A program made the position numbers and the translations under genes. Below the pieces are notes generated by a model. That model worked only from the letters and a program-made list of their open reading frames with translations. It was not told the origin of the DNA and searched no databases. This document shows, one piece after another, positions 11,895-23,672 of a stretch of DNA of 64,000 nucleotides; the first letter of the stretch is position 1; each line of letters opens with the position of its first letter. Location of the stretch: NCBI GenBank assembly GCA_029339505.1, contig JAQISU010000094.1:7116501-7180500 (forward strand), given 5' to 3'. The stretch is from Unio delphinus. Taxonomy: Eukaryota; Mollusca; Bivalvia; Unionida; Unionidae.

Positions 11895-14145
11895 TCTTTA
11901 GCAGTTATTAAAATAGATAAAACAATTTTGACAGACTAACTTATAACTTCTGAGAGTGCAATGAATAAATAATAAAATAAAAGGTATAAAATAAAGTGAT
12001 TGGCTCATTTAACCCATTTAATTTAGCTATGCAGCTCTTGGATAGCTGCAAGTAAGGCCAAGCTGTGTAACCCAAAAAACACCTATAAACCACACACCTG
12101 AATAATGGGAATTTAAAGTTCTTGTATCAATATTTAAGATATTCAAGGTCTTTTGTAAATAACCAATATGACCAGGGAGAAAAACCTGGGAAATTTATTT
12201 TCTGTAAATATTTAACCCTGTGTATATATGAAACTGTAGAGAGCCACCTGAATTGATGAAAACTTGGTTGTCATGAAATAAACCTTGAACCCATTCTATT
12301 ACCACTGTTGACAGTCACTCAAAAGGTTATAGCTAATTTTTATACTGTATCATGTATTATTTTATCTAAATCAAGACTATATTTATCCACTACAAGCAAA
12401 CGATAGCAACTCTCACTGCTCAAAATACTGATCAAGTTCTGAATTTGAATGTAAAGTGTAGATTTCTTATGAGGGCAAAGAATAATATTGTCTACACATG
12501 TTTAGCAGCGTAACACAAAGTTCATTTTATTATCACTGAAATATCCAGTTGTCATCATTGTAATTTACAAAATATTTATAATATTTGCCCGTTTGTTGTA
12601 TTTTTGATACTTCTGGTGATCCCCCCTTTTGTTCTAAAATTGACTCTTCACATGCCTGTTAAATCTCATTTCCTTGTGTTTATACGAGATTTCCGTATGC
12701 GTCTTTTATGCATATATAAGCTGAATTTTCAGAAAAATGGCTTACTGCATATGCATATAAAAAGTAGGTGTGACACTGCCAACAACAAGAACCAAATATG
12801 CTCATATAAAATGGACAAGCAGAAATAAAGTTGTCCAACATTATTTGAATTTTTTTGTAACTGCAAAGTTCCTGTAATAGAGCTGATCATATTCCATACC
12901 CCGTCATCCCAAACAATACAATTACGAAGATCAAGCAAAATCTTTCAAAGTGCTAATCCGAGACAAAAGTTTTTATTAAAAACACTATTTTAAAGCTCTT
13001 TTAAATTTCCTTGCTATAATCACTGGATCTATCTGCTGTATTGGCATACTGAATATTTGAATGAAACTTGATTCATTCATTCACATCCTGTAATACTGCA
13101 GTAAGTTTTATAACTGTTGCATGTGCACGATTTTTATTGCATACTGGGCTCAGTATTTATTATCCAATCAAAACATTTCACAAACAAAATCAGGTATGAT
13201 TATAACAGTGCTTTTTAATGATATTTTTTCTGTTGTGTTTATGCAACACAGATTCTCATGAACATATCACCCTTTGATTCCAATCCACCAAGTCAATGCA
13301 ATGAAATTAATGAAAAGCACATTAACATAGGCAAGTGGCTGTTTAATGAAATGATTAAATGTCAGTGATGAATCTTTAAATTTTTGTTGATTAATATGAT
13401 AATAATCTGTGATATTGCAAAGCAATGAAACAATAAAATGTTATTATGACTTTAGTAAAAAGTAACTGTCAAATAAATTGACCCAAATGAAAAAAATGAG
13501 TTTACTGAACTATTTCCATAAGCAAGACTCAGAGACGGAAATTTCACGTTAAAATGAGAATTTAAAATACAACATAAGGCTGAAACTGAGTACGAGGTAA
13601 CTATTTTCCAAAGAAACATAACCTAGACTCCCCCACATGTGGCAGCAAAAAATGTCAACTCTAACTTCTCTTGTAAGACATTTAATAGTTATTTTAAGCA
13701 TCCTCAATTCCCTTTTCAGTTACAACTGCCACTGCCTGCCCATTTTACTTCTAAACTAACCATAATTAGCCAAGTCACAATTCATTGTTGTCTATTTTCA
13801 TTTCTGTTGAAGAACATCCCATCATAGATCTCACCAATTGATTTTCCTTGTCAACAGCTCAATAAATTTACAAAAGTGAAGGCTTGCTATGTTGTCTCAC
13901 TAAATTGTTAATATAAAGAGACATAACCAGAATTCTAACATGCTGCATCTTTGATGATAATGTAACAGTCCATTAAAAGAATACTGTAAACTGCTGTCTG
14001 TATATGTATGAACATCTGAAGAAACTCGAAGAGCAGTAAACAACTTTTATATATGACACAAGATATTTTTGCTGTGCATCAGTAAATACAGCAATTTAGA
14101 AATGCAAAGTTCTGATAAATTATGAAGAATTCTAGAGCCTTCATG
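11895..14145. other. Intron 4 AT-rich DNA, no gene recognised
   Basis: Open frames at 12604-12828 and 13639-13827 show no family similarity, no repeats and no splice context. I see nothing else. Confidence 0.45.
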
Positions 14146-14150
14146 TCATA

Positions 14151-14328
14151 CAGTGAAACCTGTCTTGAAAGACCACTGCTATGTGAAACCACCTGTCTTG
14201 AGAGACCATATTCTCAAGGCACAACTATAATGATTATGTAGCACTTTGACCTGTTATGAGGGACCACCTGTCTTGAGAGGCCGTAATTGTATGGCAGAAA
14301 GGGTGGTCTTTCAAGACAGGTTCTACTG
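14151..14328. mobile_element. TA-flanked MITE (mariner/pogo-like ends)
   Basis: A 178-bp unit flanked by TA on both sides (14149-14150 and 14329-14330). Inverted ends are CAGTGAAACCTGTCTTGAAA and, reversed from the right, CAGTAGAACCTGTCTTGAAA. Internal repeats of CACCTGTCTTGAGAG fold back as well. It has no coding. TA duplication and CAGT ends are typical of Tc1/mariner-superfamily elements, especially pogo-like ones. The assignment is by family knowledge. Confidence 0.85.
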
Positions 14329-14658
14329 TACCATGATCTCACTTTCACTGTTAAATATTGACTCCATGGTTAAAAAGCTGGGAAAGTGTGTAGTAGATTT
14401 TCATAGTCTACCTTTACAATGATTCATCTAAAGTACAAGCAGAACCCATCAAAGGATGTAGGAGATGTAAGCAAATGAAAAACTTTTATCAAAACCACAC
14501 TATGACCTTGATCCTGAGGTAAAGAAATGGGCAAACAAATGGGTTTCTAAATGAACAGCCTTTGCTTCATTATAGTTCTGACAACTGAGGGTATAACATA
14601 AAAGTTTCAATTTTCAATAAAGGTCCATTTAAGTAGAGTACTGGTGTAAGCTACATAC

Positions 14659-14824
14659 TTGTAGGTCTCATTACTGGCTTCAATCTCTGCAACAATCCTG
14701 ATGACCTGTGCTGCCGGATCAAAGCTTTTGGAAACCTTCTGTAACAGAGCTGTTGTAGTGCTGAATTTGAACAGCCCAAGTGCACGCTTCCGCAGTCCAT
14801 GAAGCAGACAGGCTTCTACTGCAC
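14659..14824 (-). CDS. SGSM1: SGSM1/2 coding exon 4 (RUN domain core)
   Basis: The exon has 166 bases: two closing Gly45, then 54 codons (residues 46-99), then two of the next codon. The acceptor is TTGTTACAG and the donor ACAA|GTATGT. The residues begin AVEACLLHGLRKRALGLF and go on to TALLQKVSKSFDPA, matching the AVEAC-LHGLRRRA-GF...AALF-KVGK-FPPA block of vertebrate SGSM proteins. RUN domains are alpha-helical modules that bind small GTPases of the Rap and Rab families. Open reading continues past both splice sites by chance for some 40 codons, so the exon limits rest on splice signals and phase. Confidence 0.95.
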
Positions 14825-14834
14825 CTGTAACAAA

Positions 14835-15400
14835 TGCAAATAAAAATAATAATAATAATGAGGACTTTGTATAGCGCCTAATCTTTAGAAGCTCTAAGCG
14901 CTTTATAACATCTAGATTGATATGAATAAAAAACAAAAAAAGACACAAAAACAAATTATGAAATTGGAAAACAAAAAAAAAATGCTAAAAATATTTAAGG
15001 TAGGAAGCATTTTTAGGTCTTGAGCTTGCAGTCAAAAAAGGTGAGTTTTAAAGAGCACTCTTGAACGAGATCACTGTTTCTTTGTGCCTAATTTCAATGG
15101 GCATTTCATTTAATGTTGCTGGGCCCTGCAGGTATGTAAAAGATTTTTGTCCATATGACTTCGTTTTCATAGAGGGAATAATGGGTATATGATTGACAGA
15201 AGAGGACCATAAGTATCTTGATGGTGTGTACACATGGGTGAAGCCAGATGGGTATCTTGGACTGGATATGTATGCTGGACTGGAGTCCATCAGTAAAACG
15301 TAGCACAGAGAACAAATTTTGTGTTTGATTCTGGATCAAATGGATGGCCAATGTAGGGTACAGAGCAGCGGGGAGGTGTGCATACTTCATTCATACATGT
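14835..15400 (-). mobile_element. CR1-like LINE, 3' end fragment
   Basis: Reads minus. The coding remnant (15390 to about 15050, two frames) includes MDSSPAYISS, YTPSRYLWSSS, MKTKSYGQKSF and PIEIRH, which is the C-terminal tail typical of CR1/Jockey-type reverse transcriptase ORFs. The 3' UTR follows (GCGCTTAGAGCTTCTAAAG) and ends in an (ATT)n tail at about 14845-14860, only some 20 bp from SGSM exon 4. Related 3' ends lie at 30.9 and 62.9 kb. Confidence 0.85.
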
Positions 15401-15419
15401 ATAATGCACAGTGAAATCT

Positions 15420-16241
15420 GTAGATCAGAATCTAACAGCGTGTTAAATAATAACTGATGTGGGTCTACACTATTTGCCAACAGCTTATCATCGTTCAATT
15501 ATATGAATGAAATAACTTTTGTATTTATTAGCAAAATGTCCTTTTTGTTTAAGAATTCTGATTAAAATCATTGCAATTATGTCATAATAAATATTTGCCA
15601 TGGCTGCTTATGAATTGTGGGCTCTGATTTAGCTTCAATCAATAACAACAGCATCATTCAAAAGTTTGAAGATTCAAAGGTTCATTCTACACTTTCTACA
15701 CCTTGTGTATATTATAACAGCAGTATATTATTTTTCCTCATTTATATTGGAAATTTTACCATGGTTAATAAAGAGCAATATACCTAATTGGTATCCATTA
15801 TTTCATTTGAAACTCTTTGAAATGTCAATGAAAAAGTTCTGAAATTACAGTAAAATAGTCCATAGCAGCTCAGATATTTTACTCCTTTAGATTTCAAATG
15901 TCAGTGAAAGTTTTGATCAAAATTTAAGTGAATATTCAGTGAAAAATCATCAAAATTTAGTGACATCTTGGGTCAAACTTGTAATGAAACCTCAAGAAAA
16001 TGTCAATGAAATTTGAGTGAGATCTCACCAAACATTTAATTGAATGTTTTGATCAAAATTTCAAGGAAATCTCAACAAACTTTGTGTGACATTTAGTAAA
16101 ATCTCACCAACATTTATGTGATACTTTTGAGATTTTGACTATAATGTCATTGAAACATCCCTGAAAGTAAATCCCATTTTCACCAAGGTTTGTCATAAAA
16201 AGCCCACAACTCTTCTGAAAACAACGTTAGCAAAATGAATG
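15420..16241. other. Intron 3 sequence with degenerate 30-bp repetition
   Basis: From about 15880 to 16135 the text loops through words such as AAATGTCAGTGAAAGTTTTG, GATCAAAATTT and GAAATCTCA. It looks like a strongly decayed short-period minisatellite. No coding is seen. Confidence 0.5.
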
Positions 16242-16519
16242 GTCAACATTAGTGTTGTTCCGATTATCAGTTATAATCGATCATCAGTTGGTTGAGCAAA
16301 CCAATAAGATAATCGATTGTGAACTCCATAATCAATTGTGTGTAAAGGGAGACTATGTTTTAGGTGTATGCAAAGCACAAAGGTTAGTAAAACTACAAAT
16401 ATGAAACCTTATAATTCATAAATTGGAACACATAGTCATTATTACATGGTCAAGTTGTTAAATTGTTGAGTTAATCAATTTAAACACATTGTGTTGATTT
16501 GTTTCAGTTAAATTGCAAC

Positions 16520-18509
16520 AGTTATAGACACAATGATCAACACATTTAACATAGCAGTGACCCAAACAGCCAGTGAGATCCTTGGCAAACATCGACGACC
16601 AAAGAAACCTTGGGTTACAACTTACATACTTGATCTGTGTGACAAGCGTCGAGAGCCAAAGAAGAAGAAGTCATTAGTAGAAGGAGCAAAACAATACATG
16701 GAAATCAACCAGCTTATCAAGAAAAGCATGAGAAAGGCAAGGGAGACGTGGATTGAAGACCAGTGGAAAGATACACAAAACAATCTAAAGAAAAATAATA
16801 GCAAAAAGCATACCAACTGGTGAAAGACCTGACCAGTGTAAAACAAGGACGCTCCTCCATCATTCAAGATAAGGGAGGGAAATGTCTTACAGAAGAACAA
16901 GACATTCTTAAGAGATGGACAGAATACTGCTCAGACCTATATAACCACAGACCTACAGGGGACCCAGACATACTCAACACCCCATCAGTGACCAACAGTG
17001 ACAACTACCCCATCCTCCGAGAAGAAGTAGAGGCTGCAGTGAAAGCACTGAAAAAAGGGAAGGCAGCAGGAGTAGACAACATCCCTGCAGAACTAGTCCA
17101 AGAAGGGGGTGAAGCCATAATAAGCGCCCTACTAACAATCTGCATAAAGATCTGGCAGACAGGGGAATGGCCAACACCATGGACTCAGTCACTCATAGTA
17201 ACTCTCCCGAAAAAAGGCAATTTGCATCAATGTAAGAACTATCGTACGATCAGTCTTATATGCCACCCAACCAAAGTCATGCTAAAAATCATATTAAACA
17301 GACTGAAGCCGCGGGCAGAGGAAATCATAGCTGAAGAACAGGCAGGCTTCAGACCAGGGCAAAGCACAACTGAACAGATTTTCAACCTGAGAATACTATG
17401 TGAGAAATACCTCCAGCACCAACAAAGACCATTATCATGTCTTTATAGATTTTAAGAAGGCATGTGACAGGGTATGGCATGCAGCCCTTTGGTCCACCAT
17501 GAAGCTGTACAACATCAACGCTAACCTGATCAAAGTCATAGAAAGCCTTTACAGCAAGGCCACCAGCGCAGTATGCTTCAACAGTCAAATAGGAAATTGG
17601 TTTAGGACAATTGTGGGAGTCAGACAGGGCTGCTTGCTTTCACTTACTCTCTTCAACATCTTCCTTGAAAGAATCGTGACAGATGCACTGGAAGACCATG
17701 AAGGAACTGTCAGTATTGCAGGCAGAATAATAACGAATCTGCGCTTTGCTGATGACATCAATAGCCTTGCAAGAAATGAGGAGGAGCTAGCTCAGTTGGT
17801 GGAAAAACTGGACAGGACAGCTACTGCTTTTGGTATGGAAATCATTGTAGAGAAGACCAAATTGATGACCAACAACACCAGTGGCATCAGCACTGACATC
17901 ATAGTTAATAGATTCAAGTACTTAGGAGCCATCGTGGCAGACGAGGGATTGAAACAAGAAATATTGTCCAGGATTGTGCTGACAATAACAGCAATGGAAA
18001 GGCTGAAGAAAGTTTGAAAAGACAGAAATAATTCAGTCAGTTCAAAAATCAGACTGATGCGCTCCTTGGTTGCATCTGTATTCCTATATGCCTGTGAGTC
18101 ATGGACCCTCACAGCAGATCTCGAAAGGAGGATACAAGCTGTTGAAATGAAATGCTTTCAAAGGCTGCTTGGCATTACATACAGAGATCATGTCACGAAT
18201 GAGGAAGTGGGAAACAGAATTAAGCAAGCCATTGGGCTCTATGAAGAGCTATTAACCATTGTGAAAAAGCGCAAAATGAAATGGTATGGACATGTCACAC
18301 GATCAACAGGGCATGCTACGAGACAATCATGCAAGGTACTGTGCAGGGAGGGTGAAGGAGAGGAAGACAGGAAAAGATGGGAGGATAACATCTCAGAGTG
18401 GACAGGACTGAAGCTGAGTGACACTGAGAGAATCAGAACAGATTGGAATGGAGGAAGCTGGTTGTCAGGTCATCAGTGGTGCCCCAACGGTTGGCAAGAC
18501 TAAGGGATA

Positions 18510-18568
<59 letters not shown>

Positions 18569-18571
18569 AAG
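16520..18571 (+). mobile_element. RTE-like LINE, 5'-truncated, inserted in the hAT MITE
   Basis: The insertion is bounded by a 10-bp target duplication AAATTGCAAC (16510-16519 and 18572-18581). The MITE copy at 22.6 kb shows the unoccupied site. The coding is non-LTR reverse transcriptase: GKAAGVDNIPAELVQEGG, QAGFRPGQSTTEQ, FIDFKKACD, VGVRQGC, FADDI and KYLGA, then a C-terminal part with YACESWTL, LGITYRDHVTNEE and KMKWYGHVTRS. The endonuclease is absent (5' truncation). Frames change near 16820 and again near 17440 inside the reverse transcriptase, and a stop falls at about 18015. It ends in a (GA)n tail. RTE-like is my best guess for the clade. Confidence 0.92.
18512..18565. repeat. (GA)n microsatellite, 3' tail of the LINE
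   Basis: About 26 GA units directly before the LINE's target duplication, so it is best read as the element's own simple-sequence tail, expanded. Confidence 0.9.
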
Positions 18572-18787
18572 AAATTGCAACATCTTTTGTAGTTTTTATA
18601 AATAATGTCCTTCTATACTTTAAATTATAGACAAATTACATGTGAACGAAAGAATTTCGGGGGATTATAGCAGTATTTCAGTTACATATGACTGATCAGC
18701 CATAAAAAGTTGTGTTCATTTAACAAAGTTGTAGAACAATAGTAACACACAATGTTAATAATTATTGTCAGGTTAAAGTATACATGT

Positions 18788-20078
18788 CATACCTGTCAAC
18801 CTCCTGAGACAAAAACCTGTACACCAGACAAAAAAAACCCTTACAAAGACCAGAAAAACCTTACGCCAAAGACCTTATATTATTTACTAGATCACATATA
18901 AACATAACTATTTACACCTGACTACGCCATATATTTGCATACCTTGTTACATCTCAGTCACTGGAGTGAGCTAAATTGTACGCTACACTTGCGCCTTTTG
19001 CCATTTCCAGTAGTGAATTTGGCGTTTCAAAATCCATGCAACATGAGTCAGTGTTTATTTTGCATTGCAAAAATGCTGTGAGTGTATCTGTATTCAGGGA
19101 TCTGTGTGGATCTTTTTCATCATGGAGAAGGACCTCTCACAATTAGCATTGCTATGTGGCAAAGTGAGCAGTCGCTGCACAATTTCCTTTAGATGAGGAA
19201 ATCTGATGTTGCAAGTGCTTGTTCTCTGGCTAATGACATCTAGCCAGTAGCTGCAAAAGCTCCTTTTCTGGCCATTTTCAGTTTTTGGTAGGCACACACT
19301 CCTCAGCCCTTATAACACTCTGGCTTTCCTGCTGTGGTTGAGCAAAAAAGGTCTCGATGGACCCTCCCTTCTTCATATCAAAGTTTCTTGCGTGAGATTT
19401 TGTTTTAAAATGTTCTCTAAGGTCATGTAAACCTGAAGCTGCCACTTTAATATCTTTGTTGCATACCTTGCAAAAAGCATGGGAAGATCCTAGCTTGGAT
19501 ACATATACAATGCCAGGGAAGGCCTTAATGCATTCCGTCTGAAACTTGCCATGACCCCGATCTCCGTCTTGAATCTTACGCTTCTTTGCATGAGGTTCAG
19601 CCATTTTGGTGTTAAAGTGCTTAAACTAAAATGATGAGTTGAATGGAATACAGCCCTCTATTATGTTTCACAATGACAGCTATCCAGTATGCCGTAAATG
19701 CCGTAAATTTACATGCCGTAAATACGGTACTATGCCTACGGTACTACGCCTACTGATAACCTGATTTTCAGTCGACCAGTAAGGGGTCAGAATTCCATGC
19801 TTGAATAAAGAAATAAAACTCTCAAATCGGCAAGTGAAAGACACATCAATATGTCGGGTAATCTAATAGGTGGTTTAAGCGATTCACGTTCTATTCTCGT
19901 TGTATCTCATGAAGAAAATAAAAATCCTCGTCGAATCCCGATCTTGGCGAGAATCGCTGACATTTTTTTTTTTTTAAATATTAAAAAAACCTTACAAAAT
20001 GCCTGTACGGCCTTACACTGCAAAATCCACCGAAAAACCATACAAATTACGGGATTCCCTTACAAGTTGACAGGTATG
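18788..20078 (-). mobile_element. Internally deleted hAT-type transposon with 6-bp target duplication
   Basis: Inverted ends CATACCTGTCAACCTCC and, reversed, CATACCTGTCAACTTG, flanked by ACATGT on both sides (18782-18787 and 20079-20084). Minus-strand coding at 19604-19278 gives a BED-like finger region (FPGIVYVSKLGSSHAFCKVC, then AASGLHDLREH). Coding at 19297-19094 gives a hAT dimerisation tail (FPHLKEIVQRLLTLPHSNAN followed by CERSFSMMKKIH). The whole central catalytic region is missing, so N- and C-terminal parts of the transposase are joined. The element sits inside hAT MITE copy 1. A 6-bp duplication is shorter than the usual 8 for hAT; variants with 5-6 bp are known. Confidence 0.85.
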
Positions 20079-20354
20079 ACATGTTATTAATACAGATTAC
20101 TCCTGTACATTTATAAACATATTGAACTCTTTGATCAAAGATATAACTGTTAAAAAAAAATTAAAATTTGCTCTTAGTAACCTATTATAGATTATGAATT
20201 TCTGACCAATTCCTATTACTAGTCAACATGCATATCTTCTGATGGTTCATATTAAGTATCACAGCAATCCACTAACTAGAGGCCCAAGAGGACCTGATAT
20301 CACTCACCTTGCTTACTGTACTTAAAAGTTAACAGTTCAACTTTTTACTAAAAG

Positions 20355-20515
20355 GTTTCTATAGTAGAGAAGAACCCGTTTTGAAAGACTGTACATTATG
20401 CCAAAAAAATGTCTCTCATGATTGGTCATATCACTATATAAATAAACCAGTGCAGTGAGACTGGTCTCTCGAGGTAGATAGTCTCTCTAAGCAGTGGTCT
20501 TTCAAGAGAGGTTTT
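20355..20515. mobile_element. Degenerate copy of the TA MITE
   Basis: Left TATAGTAGAGAAGAACCCG with TTTTGAAAGACTG, right CAGTGGTCTTTCAAGAGAGG. The ends pair with each other and with the MITE at 14151, but have drifted. Confidence 0.6.
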
Positions 20516-21345
20516 AATTTTTTGTAAATCCAAAACCTAAATTAAAACCTTTGTAAACTATCTCATAAACTTTAATCAATTTAGCTACATCTTCTTTAGT
20601 CAACCATTATCTTGAGGAAATACTTCTATTTACCAAGTCTGACAATCTGGAAGAGAAAGTTTCTACATCTAGAGGGGTAGCCAATTCAGCCAGTCATATG
20701 TTGAGTGTCTCATTAAGATCTCATTTATAACAGAAGCAATGATAATATAAGCTCATATACCAAAGAGACACAAAATCCAAATGGAATTCAGTCTCCAGCA
20801 CGGAAAGTAGATTTGCCAATAAAGATACAAGATTACCTCATTAATATTGATATATAATGCACACAATCAAACTCAAAATATGCTCAGAAGCATATCCTCG
20901 TGTTGACAATACAGACATGAGTTAAATGCAAGGTCACATAATGGGCATGAATTTCGCTCGTAATTTCCAAGTTTGATAAACCTGTTGGACCCTGTGCATT
21001 ATTAAACGCGTTTGAAATCAGAAAATAAACATGACCTTCAAAGTGGAAACAAGATCTAATGCAAATTTATGGATTTTCCTTGTGGTCAAAATGACAAAAT
21101 TGTCCAAAATCTTGGCGATATAAGCACTTACTGGTACTCAAAGTTGAATCAAAACTGAAAATATGATTTCCAGACTAACATGCATGCTTTTTAGACAGAA
21201 ATATGGGGATCTGATACTGTTAAATTGCCAATCTGTGCATATTTGCATTTGGAGCAACTATGCTTACACTATTCAAGATTGAGATGATTCAAACTTGGGA
21301 ATATGACTGGGGAATAGAAGATCTACACAATTCTTTTTAAGATTC
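20516..21345. other. Intron 3 sequence, no gene
   Basis: AT-rich, with loosely repeated words (AAGATCTAATGC, CAAAATCTTGGCGATATAAG). Possibly an old degenerate satellite. Nothing else is seen. Confidence 0.45.
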
Positions 21346-21349
21346 TGTT

Positions 21350-22608
21350 TGGTGCATGGGAGTGCTTTTACATAAAATTGCAATTATTCTGTATTGGTTA
21401 ATCTTATGTATTCCATCATGGGAGTGCTTTAAGATAAAATTGCAATTTATGTACCTCTATTGGTTATTCTTATATATATCATCCTGTGAGCGCTTTAACA
21501 TAAAATTACAATTACTCTGTATTGGTTATTCTTATGTATCTTGTCACAGGAATACTTTCACATAAAATTGCAATTACATGGATTCCATTTGGTTATTCTT
21601 TTGTATCTCATCATGCCTGGGGTGCTTTCACATAAAATTGAAATTACTCTGTATTGGTTATTCTTATGTATCTTGTCCTGGGAGTACTTTCACATAAAAT
21701 TGCAATTACTCTGTATTGGTTATTCTTTTGTATCTCATCATGCCTGGGGTGCTTTCACATAAAGTTGCAATTACTCTGTATTGGTTATTCTTTTGTATCT
21801 CATCATGCCTGGGGTACTTTCACACAAAATTGCAATTACTCTGTATTGGTTCTTCTTATGTATCTTGTCCTGGGAGTACTTTCACATAAAATTGCAATTA
21901 CTCTGTATTGGTTATTCTTATGTATCTCATCATGCCTGGGGTGTTTTCACATAAAATTGCAATTACTCTGTATTGGTTATTCTTATGTATCTTGTCCTGG
22001 GAGTACTTTCACATAAAATTGCAATTACTCTGTATTGGTTATTCTTTTGTATCTCATCATGCCTGGGGTGCTTTCACATAAAATTGCAATTATTCCATAT
22101 TTATTATTTGTATGTATCTCATCAGAGGAGTGCTACCAAATAAAATTACAATATATTGGTTATTCTTATGTATCTTGTCCTGGGAGTACTTTCACATAAA
22201 ATTGCAATTACTCTGTATTGGTTATTCTCATGTATCTTGTCACAGGAGTACTTTCACATAAAATTGCAATTACATGTATTCCATTTGGTTATTCTTTTGT
22301 ATCTCATCATGCCTGGGGTGCTTTCACATAAAATTGAAATTACTCTGTATTGGTTATTCTTATGTATCTTGTCCTGGGAGTACTTTCACATAAAATTGCA
22401 ATTACTCTGTATTGGTTATTCTTTTGTATCTCATCACGCCTGGGGTGCTTTCATATAAAATTTGCAATTACTCTGTATTGGTTATTCTTATGTATCTTGT
22501 CCTGGGAGTACTTTCACATAAAATTGCAATTATTCCATATTTATTATTTGTATGTATCTCATCAGAAGAGTGCTACCAAATAAAATTACAATGTATTATT
22601 CTTATGTA
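21350..22608. repeat. Satellite of 62-65 bp units, two alternating unit types
   Basis: The unit core is TTTCACATAAAATTGCAATT then ACTCTGTATTGGTTATTCTT. One type continues ATGTATCTTGTCCTGGGAGTAC (62 bp) and the other TTGTATCTCATCATGCCTGG (65 bp). They alternate through much of 21,600-22,500, so the effective repeat is a dimer of about 127 bp. The array continues at 23307-23672 and 27038-27125 on the far sides of two insertions. Confidence 0.95.
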
Positions 22609-23306
22609 TAGTGATGAGAATCGGTCAGAAATTCATAATCGATAATCGGTTCCCCTTAACTTTCTGATCATCGATTATAATTGGTTACTAAGAAAAAACT
22701 TTAATTTTTGTTAAACAATTATATCTTTGATCAAGAGTTTAATATGTTTATAAATGTACAGGAATAATCTCTTTTAAATAAATGACATGTATACTTTAAC
22801 CTGACAATAATATTACATTGTTATATTTTTGCTACAACTTTGTTAAATGAAAGCAACATTTTATGGCTGATCAGGCAAATGTAACTGAAATACTGCTACA
22901 ATCACCCAAAATTCTTTCGTTCATATGTGATGTGTCTATAATATAAAGTATAGAAGGACATATTTTTCTTGTTTGTTATTGTTTATAAATACTACAAAAG
23001 ATGTTGCAATTTAACTGAAACCAACAAAATGTGTTTAAATTTATCAACTCAACAATTTAACAACTTGACCATGTATTAATGACTATATGTTCCTAATTAT
23101 GACTCATAAGGTTTCATATTTGTATTTGTGAAGGGAATTAATAAATTTCAGGTCAACTTTAGTGACTGGGAATTTTACTAACCTTTGTGCTTTGCATACA
23201 CCTAAAAAGTAGTCTCCCTCTACATACAATTGATTATGGAGTTCACAATCGATTATCTGCTCAACCAACTGATGATCGATTATAATCGATAATCGGAACA
23301 ACACTA
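22609..23306. mobile_element. hAT MITE copy 2 (698 bp), inserted in the satellite
   Basis: Ends TAGTGATGAGAATCGG and, reversed, TAGTGTTGTTCCGATTATCG. The 8-bp target duplication is identical: CTTATGTA at 22601-22608 and 23307-23314, a word of the satellite unit. An open frame runs inward from the right tip for 66 codons (minus strand, 23304-23104, with CELHNQLYVEGDYFLGVCKA) and is shared with copy 3. No transposase is present, so it must be moved in trans. Confidence 0.95.
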
Positions 23307-23672
23307 CTTATGTATCTTGTCTTGGGAGTACTTTCACATAAAACTGCAATACTCTGTTTTGGTTATTATGTATCTTGTCCTGGGAGTACTTTCATATAAA
23401 ATTGCAATTACTCTGTATTGGTTATTCTTATGTATCTTGTCTTGGGAGTACTTTCACATAAAATTGAAATTACACCGTACTGGTTATTCTTATGTATCTC
23501 ATCATGGGAATACTTTCACATAGAATTGCAATTACTCCATATTGGTTAATTTTGTATATATCAGAGGAGTCTTTTCACATAAAATTGCAATTACTCCGTA
23601 TTGGTTAATCTTGTATATCTCATCAGAGGAGTCTTTTCACATAAAATTGCAATTACTCCTTATTGATTAGTC
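23307..23672. repeat. Satellite of 62-65 bp units, middle segment
   Basis: Continuation of the array with more divergent units towards the right (for example TTGTATATCTCATCAGAGGAG). Confidence 0.93.

Larger units (their letters stand above)
16250..20221. mobile_element. hAT MITE copy 1, swollen by two nested insertions
   Basis: Left end TAGTGTTGTTCCGATTATCA, right end reversed TAGTAATAGGAATTGGTCAG. Both match the ends of the intact copies at 22.6 and 39.8 kb, here in opposite orientation. The flanks carry an identical 8-bp target duplication, GTCAACAT (16242-16249 and 20222-20229). Removing the LINE (16520-18571 plus its duplication) and the second hAT (18788-20078) leaves about 0.6 kb, the size of the other copies. 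It contains the same body words (GTGTATGCAAAGCACAAAGG, ATGGCTGATCAG in the other sense). About 50 bp present in the other copies are missing near 16398. Confidence 0.93.
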
